From Verrucomicrobiota bacterium (GTDB lineage: Bacteria; Verrucomicrobiota; Verrucomicrobiia; Limisphaerales; VHCN01), in the NCBI GenBank assembly GCA_016871675.1, contig VHCN01000003.1:28707-92706 (forward strand): a stretch of 64,000 nt of DNA, read 5' to 3'. Below, piece by piece: positions 36,373 to 47,290 of the stretch. The notes under the pieces were generated by a model. The model saw only the letters and a list, made by a program, of their open reading frames with translations. It was not told the DNA's origin and made no database searches. The translations under genes were made by a program, and so were the position numbers. Position 1 is the first letter of the stretch. Every line of letters starts with the position of its first letter.

Positions 36373-37299
36373 TCAGGGCAGCCGCTCGCCGCGCGCGAGT
36401 TCGAGCAGCGAATACCATTCCTCGCGGCTCAACTCGACGTCGTCCGCGCGCAGGCAGGCGTGGATGCTCGCGGGATTCGTCGAGCCGACAAGCGGGATGA
36501 CGCCCGCCGGGTGTTTGAGCAGCCACGCGAGCGCGACCGCGGCGCGCGTGACGCCCCGGGGTTTCGCCAGCGCGTCGAGCGCGGCGTTGAGCGCGTCGGT
36601 GCGATACGCCTCCTGCCACGGCAGCAGTTGGCGCGGGCCGTCACCGAGCTTGCCGCCCGCGAGCGGGCTCCACGCGAGCGGCGTGAGGTTCTCTGCGAGG
36701 CAGTGGTCGAGCGTGCCCTCGTTGAAGCTCGCGAGGCACGCGAGGCTGATTTCGACCTGGTTGACGACGAGCCGCACGGGAACCGCCCGCTGCAGCGCCT
36801 CGACCTGGGACGGCCGGAAGTTGCTCACGCCGAACTCGCGGACCTTCCCCCCGGCGAAGAGCTGCGAGAACGCGGAGGCGACTTCGTCCGGATTCATCAG
36901 CCAGTCGGGGCGGTGAAGCTGGAAGACATCAATCGTCTCGACGCCGAGGCGATGCAGCGAGGCTTCGCACGAGCGCAGGATGTGGCCGGCCGAAAAATCG
37001 TAGCGGAACGGCGCGCCCGAGGAAGGTTCGCCCGCAAGCCGGATGCCGCACTTCGACGCGACGAGCACGCGCTCACGCATGCCGGAAACTTCACGCAGCA
37101 CCGCGCCGAAGGCGGATTCCGCGCGGCCGCCACAATAGATGTCCGCGTGGTCGAACAGCGTGACGCCCGCCTCGTAGGCCGCGAGCACGGCGGCGCGGCC
37201 CGTGGTGCGGCCGGCTTCCTCGGTCTCGGCGATGCGCCAGCAGCCGTAGCCGAGGCGCGTGGATTCGAGCGAGCTTCGGCCAAGTCGTTGGGTCTTCAT
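36373..37299 (-). CDS. aldo/keto reductase
   Basis: 308 residues, the normal length for a (beta/alpha)8 NADPH-dependent aldo/keto reductase of the YdhF-like subgroup. The catalytic tetrad is visible: Asp and Tyr in LFDHADIYCGG near residues 50-55, Lys in LVASKCGI near 83, and His in VFQLHRPDW near 128. Cofactor-binding pieces are WSPLAGGKLG near 212 and IPLVGSTNPASI near 268. Substrate unknown. It is packed between aguA (1 base) and metF (15 bases), probably by shared transcription and not by function. Confidence 0.9.
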   Translation of the reverse strand: MKTQRLGRSSLESTRLGYGCWRIAETEEAGRTTGRAAVLAAYEAGVTLFDHADIYCGGRAESAFGAVLREVSGMRERVLVASKCGIRLAGEPSSGAPFRYDFSAGHILRSCEASLHRLGVETIDVFQLHRPDWLMNPDEVASAFSQLFAGGKVREFGVSNFRPSQVEALQRAVPVRLVVNQVEISLACLASFNEGTLDHCLAENLTPLAWSPLAGGKLGDGPRQLLPWQEAYRTDALNAALDALAKPRGVTRAAVALAWLLKHPAGVIPLVGSTNPASIHACLRADDVELSREEWYSLLELARGERLP

Positions 37300-37314
37300 G
37301 CGTCGCGCTGCGTC

Positions 37315-38205
37315 TCACGCAGCAAGCCCGAGGTTGCGCACGATGCGCGTCGTCGAGTGCGGCTTGTTCAGCGTGTAGAAGTGGATCCCGGGGACGCCCT
37401 CGCGGAGCAGCTCCTCGCACTGGCGCGTGGCGTATTCGATGCCGAACTCGGTCACCGCCCCGTCGTCCGCGCCGAGCCGGTCGAGGCTGGCGAGGAACTT
37501 CTCCGGCAGCGCCGCGCCGCACAACGCGGTGAAGCGCTTGACCTGCGAGCCGCTCAAGATCGGCATCACACCGGGACACACGGGCACGGCGACGCCGAGC
37601 TGCTTCACGAGATGGTCGCGGAACCCGAGAAAATCCGCGTTGTCGAAAAAGAACTGCGTGAGCACGAAGTCCGCGCCGCAGTCAATCTTCGCCTTGAGCC
37701 GAGCCCAATCCACGTGACGCCCCTCCTTGCACGCAATGTGGCCCTCGGGAAACCCGGCGGTGCCGATGCTGAACCCGCCCATTGCGCGGATGAACGAGAC
37801 GAGTTGGTGCGAGAACTCGAAACCGCCGGGCGCCGGCGCAAACTCGCCGCCGCCGGGCGGATCGCCGCGAAGGGCGAGGATGTTCTTGATGCCAAGGGAG
37901 CGCGCCTGGGCGAGCACTTCGGCCAGCTGCGAACTCGTGGAGTTCACGCACGTCAGGTGCGCCATCGCGGTCAGGCCGTGTTCGCGCTGGATCCGGTCCA
38001 CGATGCCGAGCGTCTTGTCCCGCGTGCTGCCGCCCGCGCCGTAGGTCACCGAACAGTAGTCCGGCCGAAGTGGCATGAGCGCCGGGATGGTTTTCTCAAG
38101 GAGCGACCGGTCGCCTTCCGGCGTCTTGGGCGGGAAAAACTCGAACGAAACGACGGGCCGGCCAGCCGCGAGCTTCGCCGCATGAATGTCTCGTATGAAC
38201 CGCAC
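37315..38205 (-). CDS. metF: 5,10-methylenetetrahydrofolate reductase MetF
   Basis: 296 residues. It reduces 5,10-methylene-THF to 5-methyl-THF with FAD for methionine synthesis. The N-terminal FEFFPPKTPEGDRSLLEKT carries the catalytic Glu. VTYGAGGSTRDKTL is near residue 53, HLTCVNSTSSQLAE near 83, ILALRGDPPGGG near 110, and ADFVLTQFFFD near 178. The length equals that of bacterial MetF without the eukaryotic regulatory domain. It is the promoter-proximal gene of the metF, aldo/keto reductase, aguA run and is divergent from the aminotransferase gene. Confidence 0.96.
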   Translation of the reverse strand: MRFIRDIHAAKLAAGRPVVSFEFFPPKTPEGDRSLLEKTIPALMPLRPDYCSVTYGAGGSTRDKTLGIVDRIQREHGLTAMAHLTCVNSTSSQLAEVLAQARSLGIKNILALRGDPPGGGEFAPAPGGFEFSHQLVSFIRAMGGFSIGTAGFPEGHIACKEGRHVDWARLKAKIDCGADFVLTQFFFDNADFLGFRDHLVKQLGVAVPVCPGVMPILSGSQVKRFTALCGAALPEKFLASLDRLGADDGAVTEFGIEYATRQCEELLREGVPGIHFYTLNKPHSTTRIVRNLGLAA

Positions 38206-38312
38206 GCGCGGAGTATCGGCAAACGGCTGCGGGATTCAAACCGGTTTCGGGACGGGCGCCCGCATTACCGCGGCGCTTGCCACTCGCGGTGTCGCCTGCT
38301 ACGCATCGCCCG

Positions 38313-39230
38313 ATGGTTCACACGTTCATCCAAGCAAACACGGACGGACGGCTTCACGACGCCGCGAAGCCGTCGATCAGCCCGCTCAATCGCGGCTTTC
38401 TCTACGGCGACGCCATCTACGAAGTGTGGCGCACGTTCGACGGCGTCGTGTTCACCTTCGACGAGCACTGGCGGCGGCTCGAAGGCTCCGCCGCCGCGCT
38501 GCATCTGACGCTGCCGCTCACGCGGGAAGAATTGTTCGCGCAAATCCGCCGCACGGCGCAGGCGTTCTTCAAGAAGGTTGGCTCGAAGCCGGCGCTCTAC
38601 ATCCGGCTGCAAGTCACCCGCGGCGGCGGCGCCATCGGGCTGGACACGCGGCTCGCGGGCTGTGCGGGCTATGTGCTGCTCGTGCAGAGCCTCAAGGAAG
38701 TGCCGCCCGAGAAGCGCGAGAAGGGCTTGCGACTCAGCCTCGCCACGGCGCTGCGTCGCAACCACCCGCTCACGCTCAATCCCGCGTGGAAGACGGGCAA
38801 CTACCTCAACAACCTGCTCTGCCTCCGCGAGGCGCTCGCGCGGGGCGCGGACGAGGTGGTGATGACGAGCTTGCGGGGCGAAATCACCGAGGCCGCGGTG
38901 TCGAACGTGTTCTTCGTCAAGGGACGCACGCTCGTCACGCCGCGGCTGCAGGCGGGGATTCTGTCGGGCATCACGCGGCGGTTCATCCTGGATCGGGTCG
39001 CGCCGCGCGCCGGCGTGAAGGCGGCGGAGAAGCGCGTGAGCGCGGCGGACCTCGCCGGATTCGAGGAGTGTTTCTTGAGCGGCACGACGAAGGGCATCGC
39101 GCCGGTGTGCGCGATTGACGGGCAGCGTTTTCGAGTCGGGTGCGCGACCGTGACGGAGCGGCTTGCCGAATCCTACGCAGCCGAGGTGAAGGAGCATGTT
39201 GCGGCGCACCATGAGTTGAGCGTAGCCTGA
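38313..39230 (+). CDS. aminotransferase class IV (branched-chain aminotransferase/aminodeoxychorismate lyase family)
   Basis: 305 residues from ATG 38313. The fold type IV PLP-enzyme family is clear: RGFLYGDAIYEVWRT near residue 27, the PLP Lys in NPAWKTGNYLNNLL near 160, the phosphate-binding EITEAAVSNVFFV near 193, and LSGTTKGIAPV near 262. Family members include IlvE (branched-chain amino acids), PabC (4-aminobenzoate) and D-amino acid transaminase. Folate-related PabC is an option given folK and metF elsewhere, but the sequence does not decide. It is divergent from metF. Confidence 0.88.
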   Translation: MVHTFIQANTDGRLHDAAKPSISPLNRGFLYGDAIYEVWRTFDGVVFTFDEHWRRLEGSAAALHLTLPLTREELFAQIRRTAQAFFKKVGSKPALYIRLQVTRGGGAIGLDTRLAGCAGYVLLVQSLKEVPPEKREKGLRLSLATALRRNHPLTLNPAWKTGNYLNNLLCLREALARGADEVVMTSLRGEITEAAVSNVFFVKGRTLVTPRLQAGILSGITRRFILDRVAPRAGVKAAEKRVSAADLAGFEECFLSGTTKGIAPVCAIDGQRFRVGCATVTERLAESYAAEVKEHVAAHHELSVA

Positions 39231-39427
39231 TTGGGATGCCCGCAACTCCCGCGCTCGCCGGGGGCGGCGAAGTCATCCCGTGGATGGTTCCGCCCCTCGT
39301 CGCGACGCTGCTCGGCTGGCGGGCGGTGACAATCCGGCGGAGCCGGAACTTCCGGCCACCGTTGCCGCCACAGGCATGATGACAGCGCGGCCGGATTCGA
39401 ACTCGCGGTGATGGACTCCGCGCTCCA

Positions 39428-39835
39428 CTACTTGCGCTGTCGGCGCTTGACGTGGAGTTGAGCAAGCGAGTGCGCGAGCGCGGCCTGGACGGACGCGGTT
39501 TCCTCGCCGGTGAGCTTCTCCTGCAATCGTGACTCGGCGCGCTTGCGGGCTTCCTCGGCCTTCGCCTCGTCAATGTCGTCGGCCTTCATCGCCATGTCGG
39601 TGAGGATGGCCACGCGGTCGCCGGTGATCTCAACGAAGCCATCGCCGACGGCGAGATGGTGGTCCTGCCCGCCTTTGCGTGCGATGATTTCGCCGGACAC
39701 GACCTGCGTCATGAGCGGAACGTGTTGCGGATAGATGCCGAGCTCGCCCTCAATGCCGGGCAGCGTGACCATGTCCACGTCCTCGGAGTAGATCTTCGCC
39801 TCGGGCGTGACGATTTCGAGTTTGAGCGTGGCCAT
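39428..39835 (-). CDS. atpC: ATP synthase F1 subunit epsilon
   Basis: 135 residues, the central stalk subunit that also inhibits ATP hydrolysis. The N-terminal beta-sandwich has LEIVTPEAKIYSEDVDMVTLPG and GELGIYPQHVPLMT; the C-terminal helix pair contains IDEAKAEEARKRAESRL. It is the last gene of the operon, 68 bases after atpD; the spacer holds a hairpin (39854-39882). Confidence 0.95.
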   Translation of the reverse strand: MATLKLEIVTPEAKIYSEDVDMVTLPGIEGELGIYPQHVPLMTQVVSGEIIARKGGQDHHLAVGDGFVEITGDRVAILTDMAMKADDIDEAKAEEARKRAESRLQEKLTGEETASVQAALAHSLAQLHVKRRQRK

Positions 39836-39853
39836 GGGTGCTCTGGTTACGCG

Positions 39854-39882
39854 TTACGCATCACTCGTTACGTCATGCGTAA
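39854..39882. repeat. hairpin in the atpD-atpC spacer
   Basis: TTACGCAT (39854-39861) and ATGCGTAA (39875-39882) pair perfectly over 8 bases across a 13-base loop. The spacer also repeats the words GTTACG and TTACGC. There is no T run after it. It may stabilise or attenuate the 3' part of the atp transcript, or be a small dispersed element. Confidence 0.55.
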
Positions 39883-39903
39883 AACGCAGTTCGTAAGTGG
39901 ACG

Positions 39904-41391
<1,488 letters not shown>

Positions 41392-41402
41392 TCAATCGGC
41401 GC

Positions 41403-42284
41403 CTAGCCCATCGCCATCTGGGCGGTGGTGATTTCGAGGAGTTCCTTGGTGATGTTCGCCTGGCGCAGCTTGTTGTATTCGAGCGTGAGGTCCTTGATGA
41501 TCTGCTTGGCGTTGTCGGTCGCGTTCTTCATCGCGACCATGCGCGCGCTGTGCTCGCTGGCCTTCGCCTCGAGCAGGAATTGATAGACCTGAAAGTTGAC
41601 GTAGTGCGGCAGCATGTTGCCAAGCACGGCGCCGGCGTCCGGCTCGAACAGGTAATCCCGTTCGGACTTCTTCAACTCGCCGGTCGGCGCGTTCTCGCCG
41701 CCGACGCCCGCCTCGAGCGCGGAAATCTTGCCGATGGGCAGCAGCGGCCGCACCTCGGGCTTTTGCGTGAGCGTGTTGATGAAGTTCGTGTAGATCACCT
41801 CGACGGAATCCGCCTCGCCCTTGAGGAAGAGGTCCTGGGCGAACCGCGAAATCGCGCGGGCTTCACTGAACAAGGGCGCGTCCTTGTAGGTAAACTCGGC
41901 TGCGAGCTGGCGCTTGGTGCGGTGGATGAACTGCCCGCCCTTCTTGCCCGCGCAGATGTAAACGGTCGTGTCCTTGTCGAATTTCGCCGCCTCGCGGAGC
42001 AGGTTCGAGTTGAGCGCGCCGCACAAGCCCTTGTCGGTGCTGATGAGGATGACGGCGCGTCGCTGGACCGGCCGCGCCTCCATCAACGGGTGGCTAAAGT
42101 CGCCCGCGCCCTCGCTCACGGCAGCAAGCACATCGTTCATGAGCGCGGCATAAGGCCGCCCCGCGAGCGCGGCGAGCTGCGCCTTGCGCATCTTGGACGA
42201 CGCAACCATCTGCATGGCCTTGGTGATCTGGGCCGTGTTCTTGACCGACTTGATGCGTCGGCGGATGTCGCGTGTGCTGGGCAT
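41403..42284 (-). CDS. atpG: ATP synthase F1 subunit gamma
   Basis: 293 residues, the rotating central shaft. The conserved N-terminal RDIRRRIKSVKNTAQITKAM and the C-terminal MVAMKNATDNAKQIIKDLTL with NKLRQANITKELLEI form the coiled coil inside the alpha3beta3 ring. STDKGLCGALNSNLLRE near residue 80 belongs to the Rossmann-like domain. It sits between atpA (38 bases) and atpD (47 bases). Confidence 0.97.
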   Translation of the reverse strand: MPSTRDIRRRIKSVKNTAQITKAMQMVASSKMRKAQLAALAGRPYAALMNDVLAAVSEGAGDFSHPLMEARPVQRRAVILISTDKGLCGALNSNLLREAAKFDKDTTVYICAGKKGGQFIHRTKRQLAAEFTYKDAPLFSEARAISRFAQDLFLKGEADSVEVIYTNFINTLTQKPEVRPLLPIGKISALEAGVGGENAPTGELKKSERDYLFEPDAGAVLGNMLPHYVNFQVYQFLLEAKASEHSARMVAMKNATDNAKQIIKDLTLEYNKLRQANITKELLEITTAQMAMG

Positions 42285-42322
42285 CGGTTGGTTTGAGAAA
42301 GGCGGGGCGCCAAGCGGCAGGG

Positions 42323-43855
42323 TTACCGATACGTCTGCTTGAATTCCGCCACGGCCGTCTTCAATTCCGCGGCAATGGCGTCGCCGACGGCCTTCTCATT
42401 GCGGATGGTCGTGAGCAGCTTCTCTTTGCGCGTCGTGAGGAAGTCGGTGAGCTTTTTCTGGAAGTCCTTCACCTTCTCCACCGCCACGTCGTCGAGCAGG
42501 TTGTTTTGCATCGTCCAGAGCACGGCCACCTGGATTTCGACGGGGATGGGGTTGTATTGGTCCTGCTTGAATAGCTCGACGATGCGCTTGCCGCGCTCGA
42601 GCGTGGCCTGCGTCTTGGCGTCCAGGTCGGAGCCAAATTGCGCAAACGCCGCCAGCTCGCGGAACTGCGCGAGGTCGAGCTTGATCTTGCCGGCGACCTG
42701 CTTCATCGCCTTGATTTGCGCGGCCGAACCGACGCGGCTCACGGACAGACCGACCGAGATGGCGGGCCGGATGCCCTGGTAGAACAAATCCGTTTCCAGA
42801 TAAATCTGCCCGTCGGTGATCGAGATGACGTTCGTGGGGATGTAGGCCGAGACGTCGCCGGCCTGCGTCTCGATGATGGGCAACGCGGTGAGTGAGCCGT
42901 TGCCGTTGGCCTCGTTCACGCGCGCGCTGCGCTCGAGCAGGCGCGAGTGCAGGTAGAAGACGTCGCCCGGATACGCCTCGCGGCCGGACGGGCGCTTGAG
43001 CACGAGCGACACCTGCCGATACGCGACGGCCTGCTTGGAGAGGTCATCGTAGATGATGAGGGCGTCCATGCCGTTGTCCATGAACCATTCGCCCATCGCC
43101 GCGCCCGCGAAGGGCGCAAGATACTGCGCTGCCGCGGGCGCGTCGGCGCCGGCCGCCACGACGATGGTGTCCGCGAGCGCGTCGGCCTTTTCGAGTTCTG
43201 CAATGACGCGGGCGATGTTGGACTGCTTCTGCCCGACGGCCACGTAGATGTTGTAAACAGGCCGGAAGGCCGGGTCGTTCGAAGCGCGGCCCACTTTGTT
43301 CATGCGGGCCTGGTTGATCATCGTGTCCACGCCGATCGTGGTCTTGCCGGTCGAACGGTCGCCGATGATGAGCTCGCGCTGGCCGCGGCCGATCGGGATC
43401 ATCGCGTCAATGCCCATGATGCCCGTCTGCACGGGCTGGCTGACGGATTTGCGCTTCACGATGCCGGGCGCGATTTTTTCGACCGGATAGTAGGTGGTCG
43501 CGGCGATCGGCCCCTTGCCGTCCACGGGCTGGCCGAGCGTGTCCACCACGCGGCCAAGGAGTCCCTTGCCGACGGGCACGGAGAGGAGCTTGCCGGTGGT
43601 CTTGACTTCCGCGCCTTCGCGGACGCCGAGGTAATCGCCGAGGACGATGGCGCCGACTTCGGTTTCCTCGAGGTTGAGCGCGATGCCGATGACGCCGCCG
43701 CCGAAATCGAGCATCTCGTTGAGCATGGCGTCGGTGAGGCCCTCGATCTTGGCGACGCCGTCGGAGATTTCACGGACGGTGCCGACGTTCTGGCGGGAGA
43801 CGCTGGTCTTGACGCCGGCGATCTGGGCTTCGATTTCCTGGAGGATGCTGCTCAT
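42323..43855 (-). CDS. atpA: ATP synthase F1 subunit alpha
   Basis: 510 residues, the non-catalytic nucleotide-binding subunit. The P-loop [18 protein letters not shown] near residue 170 has Ser in place of the common Gln (GDRQTGKT). The arginine-finger region is [20 protein letters not shown] near 365. [20 protein letters not shown] near 245 and the C-terminal helical domain are normal. It is preceded by atpH (54 bases). Confidence 0.98.
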   Translation of the reverse strand: MSSILQEIEAQIAGVKTSVSRQNVGTVREISDGVAKIEGLTDAMLNEMLDFGGGVIGIALNLEETEVGAIVLGDYLGVREGAEVKTTGKLLSVPVGKGLLGRVVDTLGQPVDGKGPIAATTYYPVEKIAPGIVKRKSVSQPVQTGIMGIDAMIPIGRGQRELIIGDRSTGKTTIGVDTMINQARMNKVGRASNDPAFRPVYNIYVAVGQKQSNIARVIAELEKADALADTIVVAAGADAPAAAQYLAPFAGAAMGEWFMDNGMDALIIYDDLSKQAVAYRQVSLVLKRPSGREAYPGDVFYLHSRLLERSARVNEANGNGSLTALPIIETQAGDVSAYIPTNVISITDGQIYLETDLFYQGIRPAISVGLSVSRVGSAAQIKAMKQVAGKIKLDLAQFRELAAFAQFGSDLDAKTQATLERGKRIVELFKQDQYNPIPVEIQVAVLWTMQNNLLDDVAVEKVKDFQKKLTDFLTTRKEKLLTTIRNEKAVGDAIAAELKTAVAEFKQTYR

Positions 43856-43909
43856 ACGGTGTGTTGAGGGTCGGGGTGTTGAGAGTTGAGAGTGATGGTG
43901 GGGCCGGGA

Positions 43910-44302
43910 TCAGAAACTGTCTGCGAGCGCGTCGAGTCGGCCGCGGATGCTGCCGTCATAAACGTCGCTGCCGACCTTGATGCGCAGGCCGCCGATGAGA
44001 GCGGGGTTGGCGGCGAAGTGCGTGGAGAGGCCCGCCCCGTGCCGCGTGACGAGGCTCGCGGTCAGGCGCGCCTGCGCGTCGGGCGCGAGCGGCGTCGCGC
44101 TCTCGACGGTCGCCGTGCGACGGGCGATGTCGAGTTTCACGAGGCGCTGGAAGTGATGCAGGATCGCCACGTAGCCGCGGGGCTTCTGCGCAATCACCGC
44201 GGCGACGGCGGAGCGGACGCGCGCCTCGTCGAGCACGCCAGCGGTGCGGCAGGTCGTAAAGAGCTGCTTGGCGTCGCGCCGGGCTTGTTTGCTGGTTTTC
44301 AC
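43910..44302 (-). CDS. atpH: ATP synthase F1 subunit delta, short
   Basis: 130 residues, compared with about 175-180 in most bacteria. The C-terminal beta/alpha region is intact: ILHHFQRLVKLDIARRTATVE near 45-70 and ALIGGLRIKVGSDVYDGSIRGRLDAL near 100-126, the signature of the family. The shortage is in the N-terminal helical domain that binds the tops of the alpha subunits. The start ATG 44302 is 33 bases after atpF, so a longer start is impossible without overlapping atpF. It may be a lineage trait. Confidence 0.92.
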   Translation of the reverse strand: MKTSKQARRDAKQLFTTCRTAGVLDEARVRSAVAAVIAQKPRGYVAILHHFQRLVKLDIARRTATVESATPLAPDAQARLTASLVTRHGAGLSTHFAANPALIGGLRIKVGSDVYDGSIRGRLDALADSF

Positions 44303-44335
44303 TGAAATGCGGCGTGCGGGATTCTGAATGCGGAA

Positions 44336-44887
44336 TCAGGCGGCCAACTGCCGGTTCGTCTCCTCCGTGAGGCGCTGCTGGTCTTCCAGGGTGAGGACCT
44401 TTCCGGCGACCTTGCCGGTGGTCTCGACGACGAGTCGGCCCATCTCACGGCGCAACTCGGCCTTCATGCGGGCCAGCTCGGCGTCGTTGGCCTCGCGGGC
44501 CTTGACAATGATCTGGTTGGCCGTGGCGATGGCCTTCTGTGATTCGACCTCGAGCACCTTCGCCGCGGCGGCCCGGGCTTCCTCGATGAACTTCGTCGCG
44601 TCGGCGTTGGCCTTGCCGAGAATCTCCTGTCGCGCGGCCTCGGTGCGGGCGAGCTCGGCCTTGATCTTCTCGGCGTTTTCGAGGCTTTCAGCGATGCGTT
44701 TCTTGCGCTCGTCGAGCATGTCGAGCACGGGCTGGTAGGCGAACTTCTTGAGGACGAGCGCCACGATGACGAAGGCGACGACCTGTGAGAAGAACATCTG
44801 CGGGTTCCAACCGAAGGTCTTGGTCACCGCGTCGAGCGGGCCGCCACCCTCGGCCGCCGAGGCCGCGAGGAAGAAGATCGAGTTCAT
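44336..44887 (-). CDS. atpF: ATP synthase Fo subunit b
   Basis: 183 residues. One N-terminal membrane helix (about 29-50, MFFSQVVAFVIVALVLKKFAYQPVLD) is followed by a long charged helix (about 55-175) that forms the peripheral stalk. The motif RKKRIAESLENAEKIKAELA near 60-79 is typical. It lies between atpE (47 bases) and atpH (33 bases). Confidence 0.95.
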   Translation of the reverse strand: MNSIFFLAASAAEGGGPLDAVTKTFGWNPQMFFSQVVAFVIVALVLKKFAYQPVLDMLDERKKRIAESLENAEKIKAELARTEAARQEILGKANADATKFIEEARAAAAKVLEVESQKAIATANQIIVKAREANDAELARMKAELRREMGRLVVETTGKVAGKVLTLEDQQRLTEETNRQLAA

Positions 44888-44934
44888 GGTCAGTTAAAAG
44901 TGGCCGGGCGCGGATTGCTCCGCGCCCGGGATGA

Positions 44935-45144
44935 TTACTTCACGAGGAAGATGGCGAAGAAGATGATCGCCTCCGCCAAGGCCGCGAACAAGATGGCCTG
45001 GTTGCGGATCGCGCCCGCCGCGCCCGGGTTGCGGCCCGTGGCTTCGGCGGCCTTCATGCCGATGAGACCCACGCCGATGGCCGAGCCGAGACCGGCCAGG
45101 CCGACGTGAACCAATCCTCCCATTTCAGCAAACATGGGCAGCAT
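44935..45144 (-). CDS. atpE: ATP synthase Fo subunit c
   Basis: 69 residues, two membrane helices joined by the polar loop RNPGA. Helix 1 contains the Gly/Ala pattern GLAGLGSAIGVGLIGMKAAEA. The essential carboxylate is the Glu in LFAALAEAIIFF, helix 2. The Na+-binding set (Gln in helix 1, Glu-Ser/Thr in helix 2) is absent, so protons are the likely coupling ion. Confidence 0.96.
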   Translation of the reverse strand: MLPMFAEMGGLVHVGLAGLGSAIGVGLIGMKAAEATGRNPGAAGAIRNQAILFAALAEAIIFFAIFLVK

Positions 45145-45218
45145 AGTTTTTGCCTTTCGTGTTTTGTGTTACATCAGCCGCCCCCGCGGTTTGCCCACGG
45201 TCCGGCGGCTGAAAGTGT

Positions 45219-46241
45219 TTAGTGATGCGCCTCGTGGCCTTCCTCATGCGCGTGGTCGCCGACCATCATCGCGGTGAACACCGCGGTCAGGAGCGCGAAC
45301 ACCAGCGCTTGCACGAGGCCAACAAGCAGTTCGAGAAAGTAAAACGGAATCGGCAGCGCCCAGCCCAGCCAAGGCACCAGCACAGTCATGGACTCGAGGA
45401 TGTTCTCGCCGGCGAACACGTTGCCGTAGAGGCGGAAGCTCAGCGACACGGGCCGGAACGCGATGGAGATGACCTCCAGCACGCCCACAAACAGCATGAT
45501 GCCGACCATGAAGATGCCGCCCTTGCCGTCGCCGAAAATGTGCTTGAGGAAACCGACGACGCCGATTTCCTGGATGGACCAGACGATCCACAGGACGAAG
45601 AACAGCAGCGCCATCGCCGAAGTCATGTTCAAGTCGGCGTTGCCACCGCGCAGCAGGGGCGACTCGACGTGGTGAAATTTCGGCAGGATGAAGCTGCCTT
45701 CTGCGTGCGCCCCCCAGCCGACAGTGCCAACGCCCGGCAGCAAGCCGAACCAGTTTGTGAACAGGATGAAGATGAAGATGGTCGCGAAGAACCAAAACGT
45801 CTTCTTCGCCATGTGCCCGCCGAGGATGCCCTCGAAGAACTCGTATAGGCTGCCAACCATCCACTCGACGAAGTTCTGCAAGCCCGACGGAACGAGCTGC
45901 TGTTTGCTGGTGGCCATCTGCGCAAGGACGATGAGCCCGACCGCCACGACCCACGTTACCATCATCGAGTTGGTCACAACGAACGGCCCGATCTCGAACA
46001 GCGGCACTGCCTTCGCCGACAACCCGGCTTCCTCGGCATGATGCTTGACAGCTTTCGGAGGCTGCGGCGCACCAGCATTCGCGCCGTCTGCGGTCACGGG
46101 CGCCACGGCGTCGCCCTGGACCGCGCCGGTGCGGCGGGTTGCGTCCTGCTTCGGGACGGGCGCGGCGGGTGCCTTGTCTGCCGCGCTCCCGGTGATGGGA
46201 AGCAGCGTCAGCAGGGTCGCCGCGAGCAGGGACTTCAACAT
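45219..46241 (-). CDS. atpB: ATP synthase Fo subunit a with an N-terminal signal-like extension
   Basis: 340 residues; E. coli AtpB has 271. The first about 20 residues (MLKSLLAATLLTLLPITGSA) look like a cleavable signal peptide, followed by a Pro/Ala/Lys-rich linker of about 60 residues. The normal subunit begins near residue 82 (FEIGPFVVTNSMMVTWVV). The conserved Arg is in LSFRLYGNVFAGENILE near 270, with ELLVGLVQALVFALLTAVF near 305. The protein channels protons against the c ring. It is first in the operon; no atpI is seen upstream. Confidence 0.95.
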   Translation of the reverse strand: MLKSLLAATLLTLLPITGSAADKAPAAPVPKQDATRRTGAVQGDAVAPVTADGANAGAPQPPKAVKHHAEEAGLSAKAVPLFEIGPFVVTNSMMVTWVVAVGLIVLAQMATSKQQLVPSGLQNFVEWMVGSLYEFFEGILGGHMAKKTFWFFATIFIFILFTNWFGLLPGVGTVGWGAHAEGSFILPKFHHVESPLLRGGNADLNMTSAMALLFFVLWIVWSIQEIGVVGFLKHIFGDGKGGIFMVGIMLFVGVLEVISIAFRPVSLSFRLYGNVFAGENILESMTVLVPWLGWALPIPFYFLELLVGLVQALVFALLTAVFTAMMVGDHAHEEGHEAHH

Positions 46242-46498
46242 GGCGCTGTCGAAAAAGGGTTTGGGGATCGTTTCCCCGCACTCAAAAGCCAGCCGTCTGG
46301 GCCGGAAGCGCGGTCAAGGTGACGAAGCGTGATTTCTTTCACAAGGGTTTTTTTCGCGCCCGGGACAAAATGAAGTTTTGTTCATCGGAATGACGAACGG
46401 TTCTGATGACCGGCCGCGTCGGGCTGCGGGACCAGTGGGTTTGGGCCCGCTGGTCTTGGAGCTTCCAAACGGCGCACCCCCCCGATACGGTTGCCGCG

Positions 46499-47245
46499 AT
46501 GGATTTCCTGTATCACCTCGCCGCCGCGGCCACGCAAGCCGCGCCCGCGGCGACGGCGCCCTCCAAGGGCTTCGCGATCGCATGGTTTGACGTGCTGGTG
46601 GTGCTGGTGATGCTGGTGGCGATCCGCAACGGCAGGAAGCGCGGCCTCTCGGAGGAACTGTTGCCGCTTGGCCAGTGGGTGGCGATCATCGCGGTGAACG
46701 CGCTCGTCAACGGCCCGTCGGCGCGCGGGCTGGCCAACTTCACCAAGCTGAGTCTGTTCTGGAGTCACCTCGTCGTGTTCGTGTTCCTCGGGGTGCTGGT
46801 GTTTCTCGCGTTCATCTGGCTCAAGAGCGCGGTCGGCGGCAAGCTGCTCGAGGCGGATTATTTCGGCCGGCACGAGTTTTCCCTGGGCATCGTGGCGGCG
46901 CTCGTGCGCTACGGGTGCATGCTGGTGGCCGCGCTGGCGATCCTCAATTCGCGCCTCTACACACCGGAGCCAGTCATCGCCATCCAGCGCGAGCGCGCGG
47001 CGAGCGACATCCGCATCGCGTTGCTGCCGGCATGGAGCACCGTGCAGCATCAGGTCTTCGCCGAATCCGAGTCCGGCAAGTTCATCCGCGCCCGCGCCAG
47101 CTTCCTGCTCATCACGTCCACCCCTTACGACAGCTTGGAATTGCGCGCGAGCGGCGAGGGGCGCCGGCGCGAACGGCTCGTCGAGGAGGCCATCGACGGC
47201 GGCAAGCCCAAGCCGGCGCCGTCCACCAACGCGCCGCCCAAGTGA
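46499..47245 (+). CDS. CvpA-like membrane protein
   Basis: 248 residues from ATG 46499 (an in-frame ATG at 46406 lies in low-complexity sequence). Four hydrophobic segments occur at about 31-45, 57-70, 83-103 and 130-150. FAIAWFDVLVVLVMLVAIRNGRKRGLSEELL near the start and VNGPSARGLANFTKLS fit the CvpA family of inner-membrane proteins involved in colicin V production and envelope functions. The C-terminus is hydrophilic and Pro/Lys-rich. It is 45 bases before dnaG and divergent from the atp operon. Confidence 0.75.
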   Translation: MDFLYHLAAAATQAAPAATAPSKGFAIAWFDVLVVLVMLVAIRNGRKRGLSEELLPLGQWVAIIAVNALVNGPSARGLANFTKLSLFWSHLVVFVFLGVLVFLAFIWLKSAVGGKLLEADYFGRHEFSLGIVAALVRYGCMLVAALAILNSRLYTPEPVIAIQRERAASDIRIALLPAWSTVQHQVFAESESGKFIRARASFLLITSTPYDSLELRASGEGRRRERLVEEAIDGGKPKPAPSTNAPPK

Positions 47246-47290
47246 CCGCGCCCGCGCGCCCGCGCAGGCGACCTTCCCGAGCACCCGTTC

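Noticed and set aside
39380..39427. tRNA-like sequence GGCCGGATTCGAACTCGCG next to atpC
   Set aside because: It resembles a T arm, but no acceptor, D arm or anticodon arm can be built around it.
44935..45144. Sodium-type ATP synthase c subunit
   Set aside because: The Gln in helix 1 and the Ser/Thr after the key Glu in helix 2, which mark Na+ enzymes, are absent.
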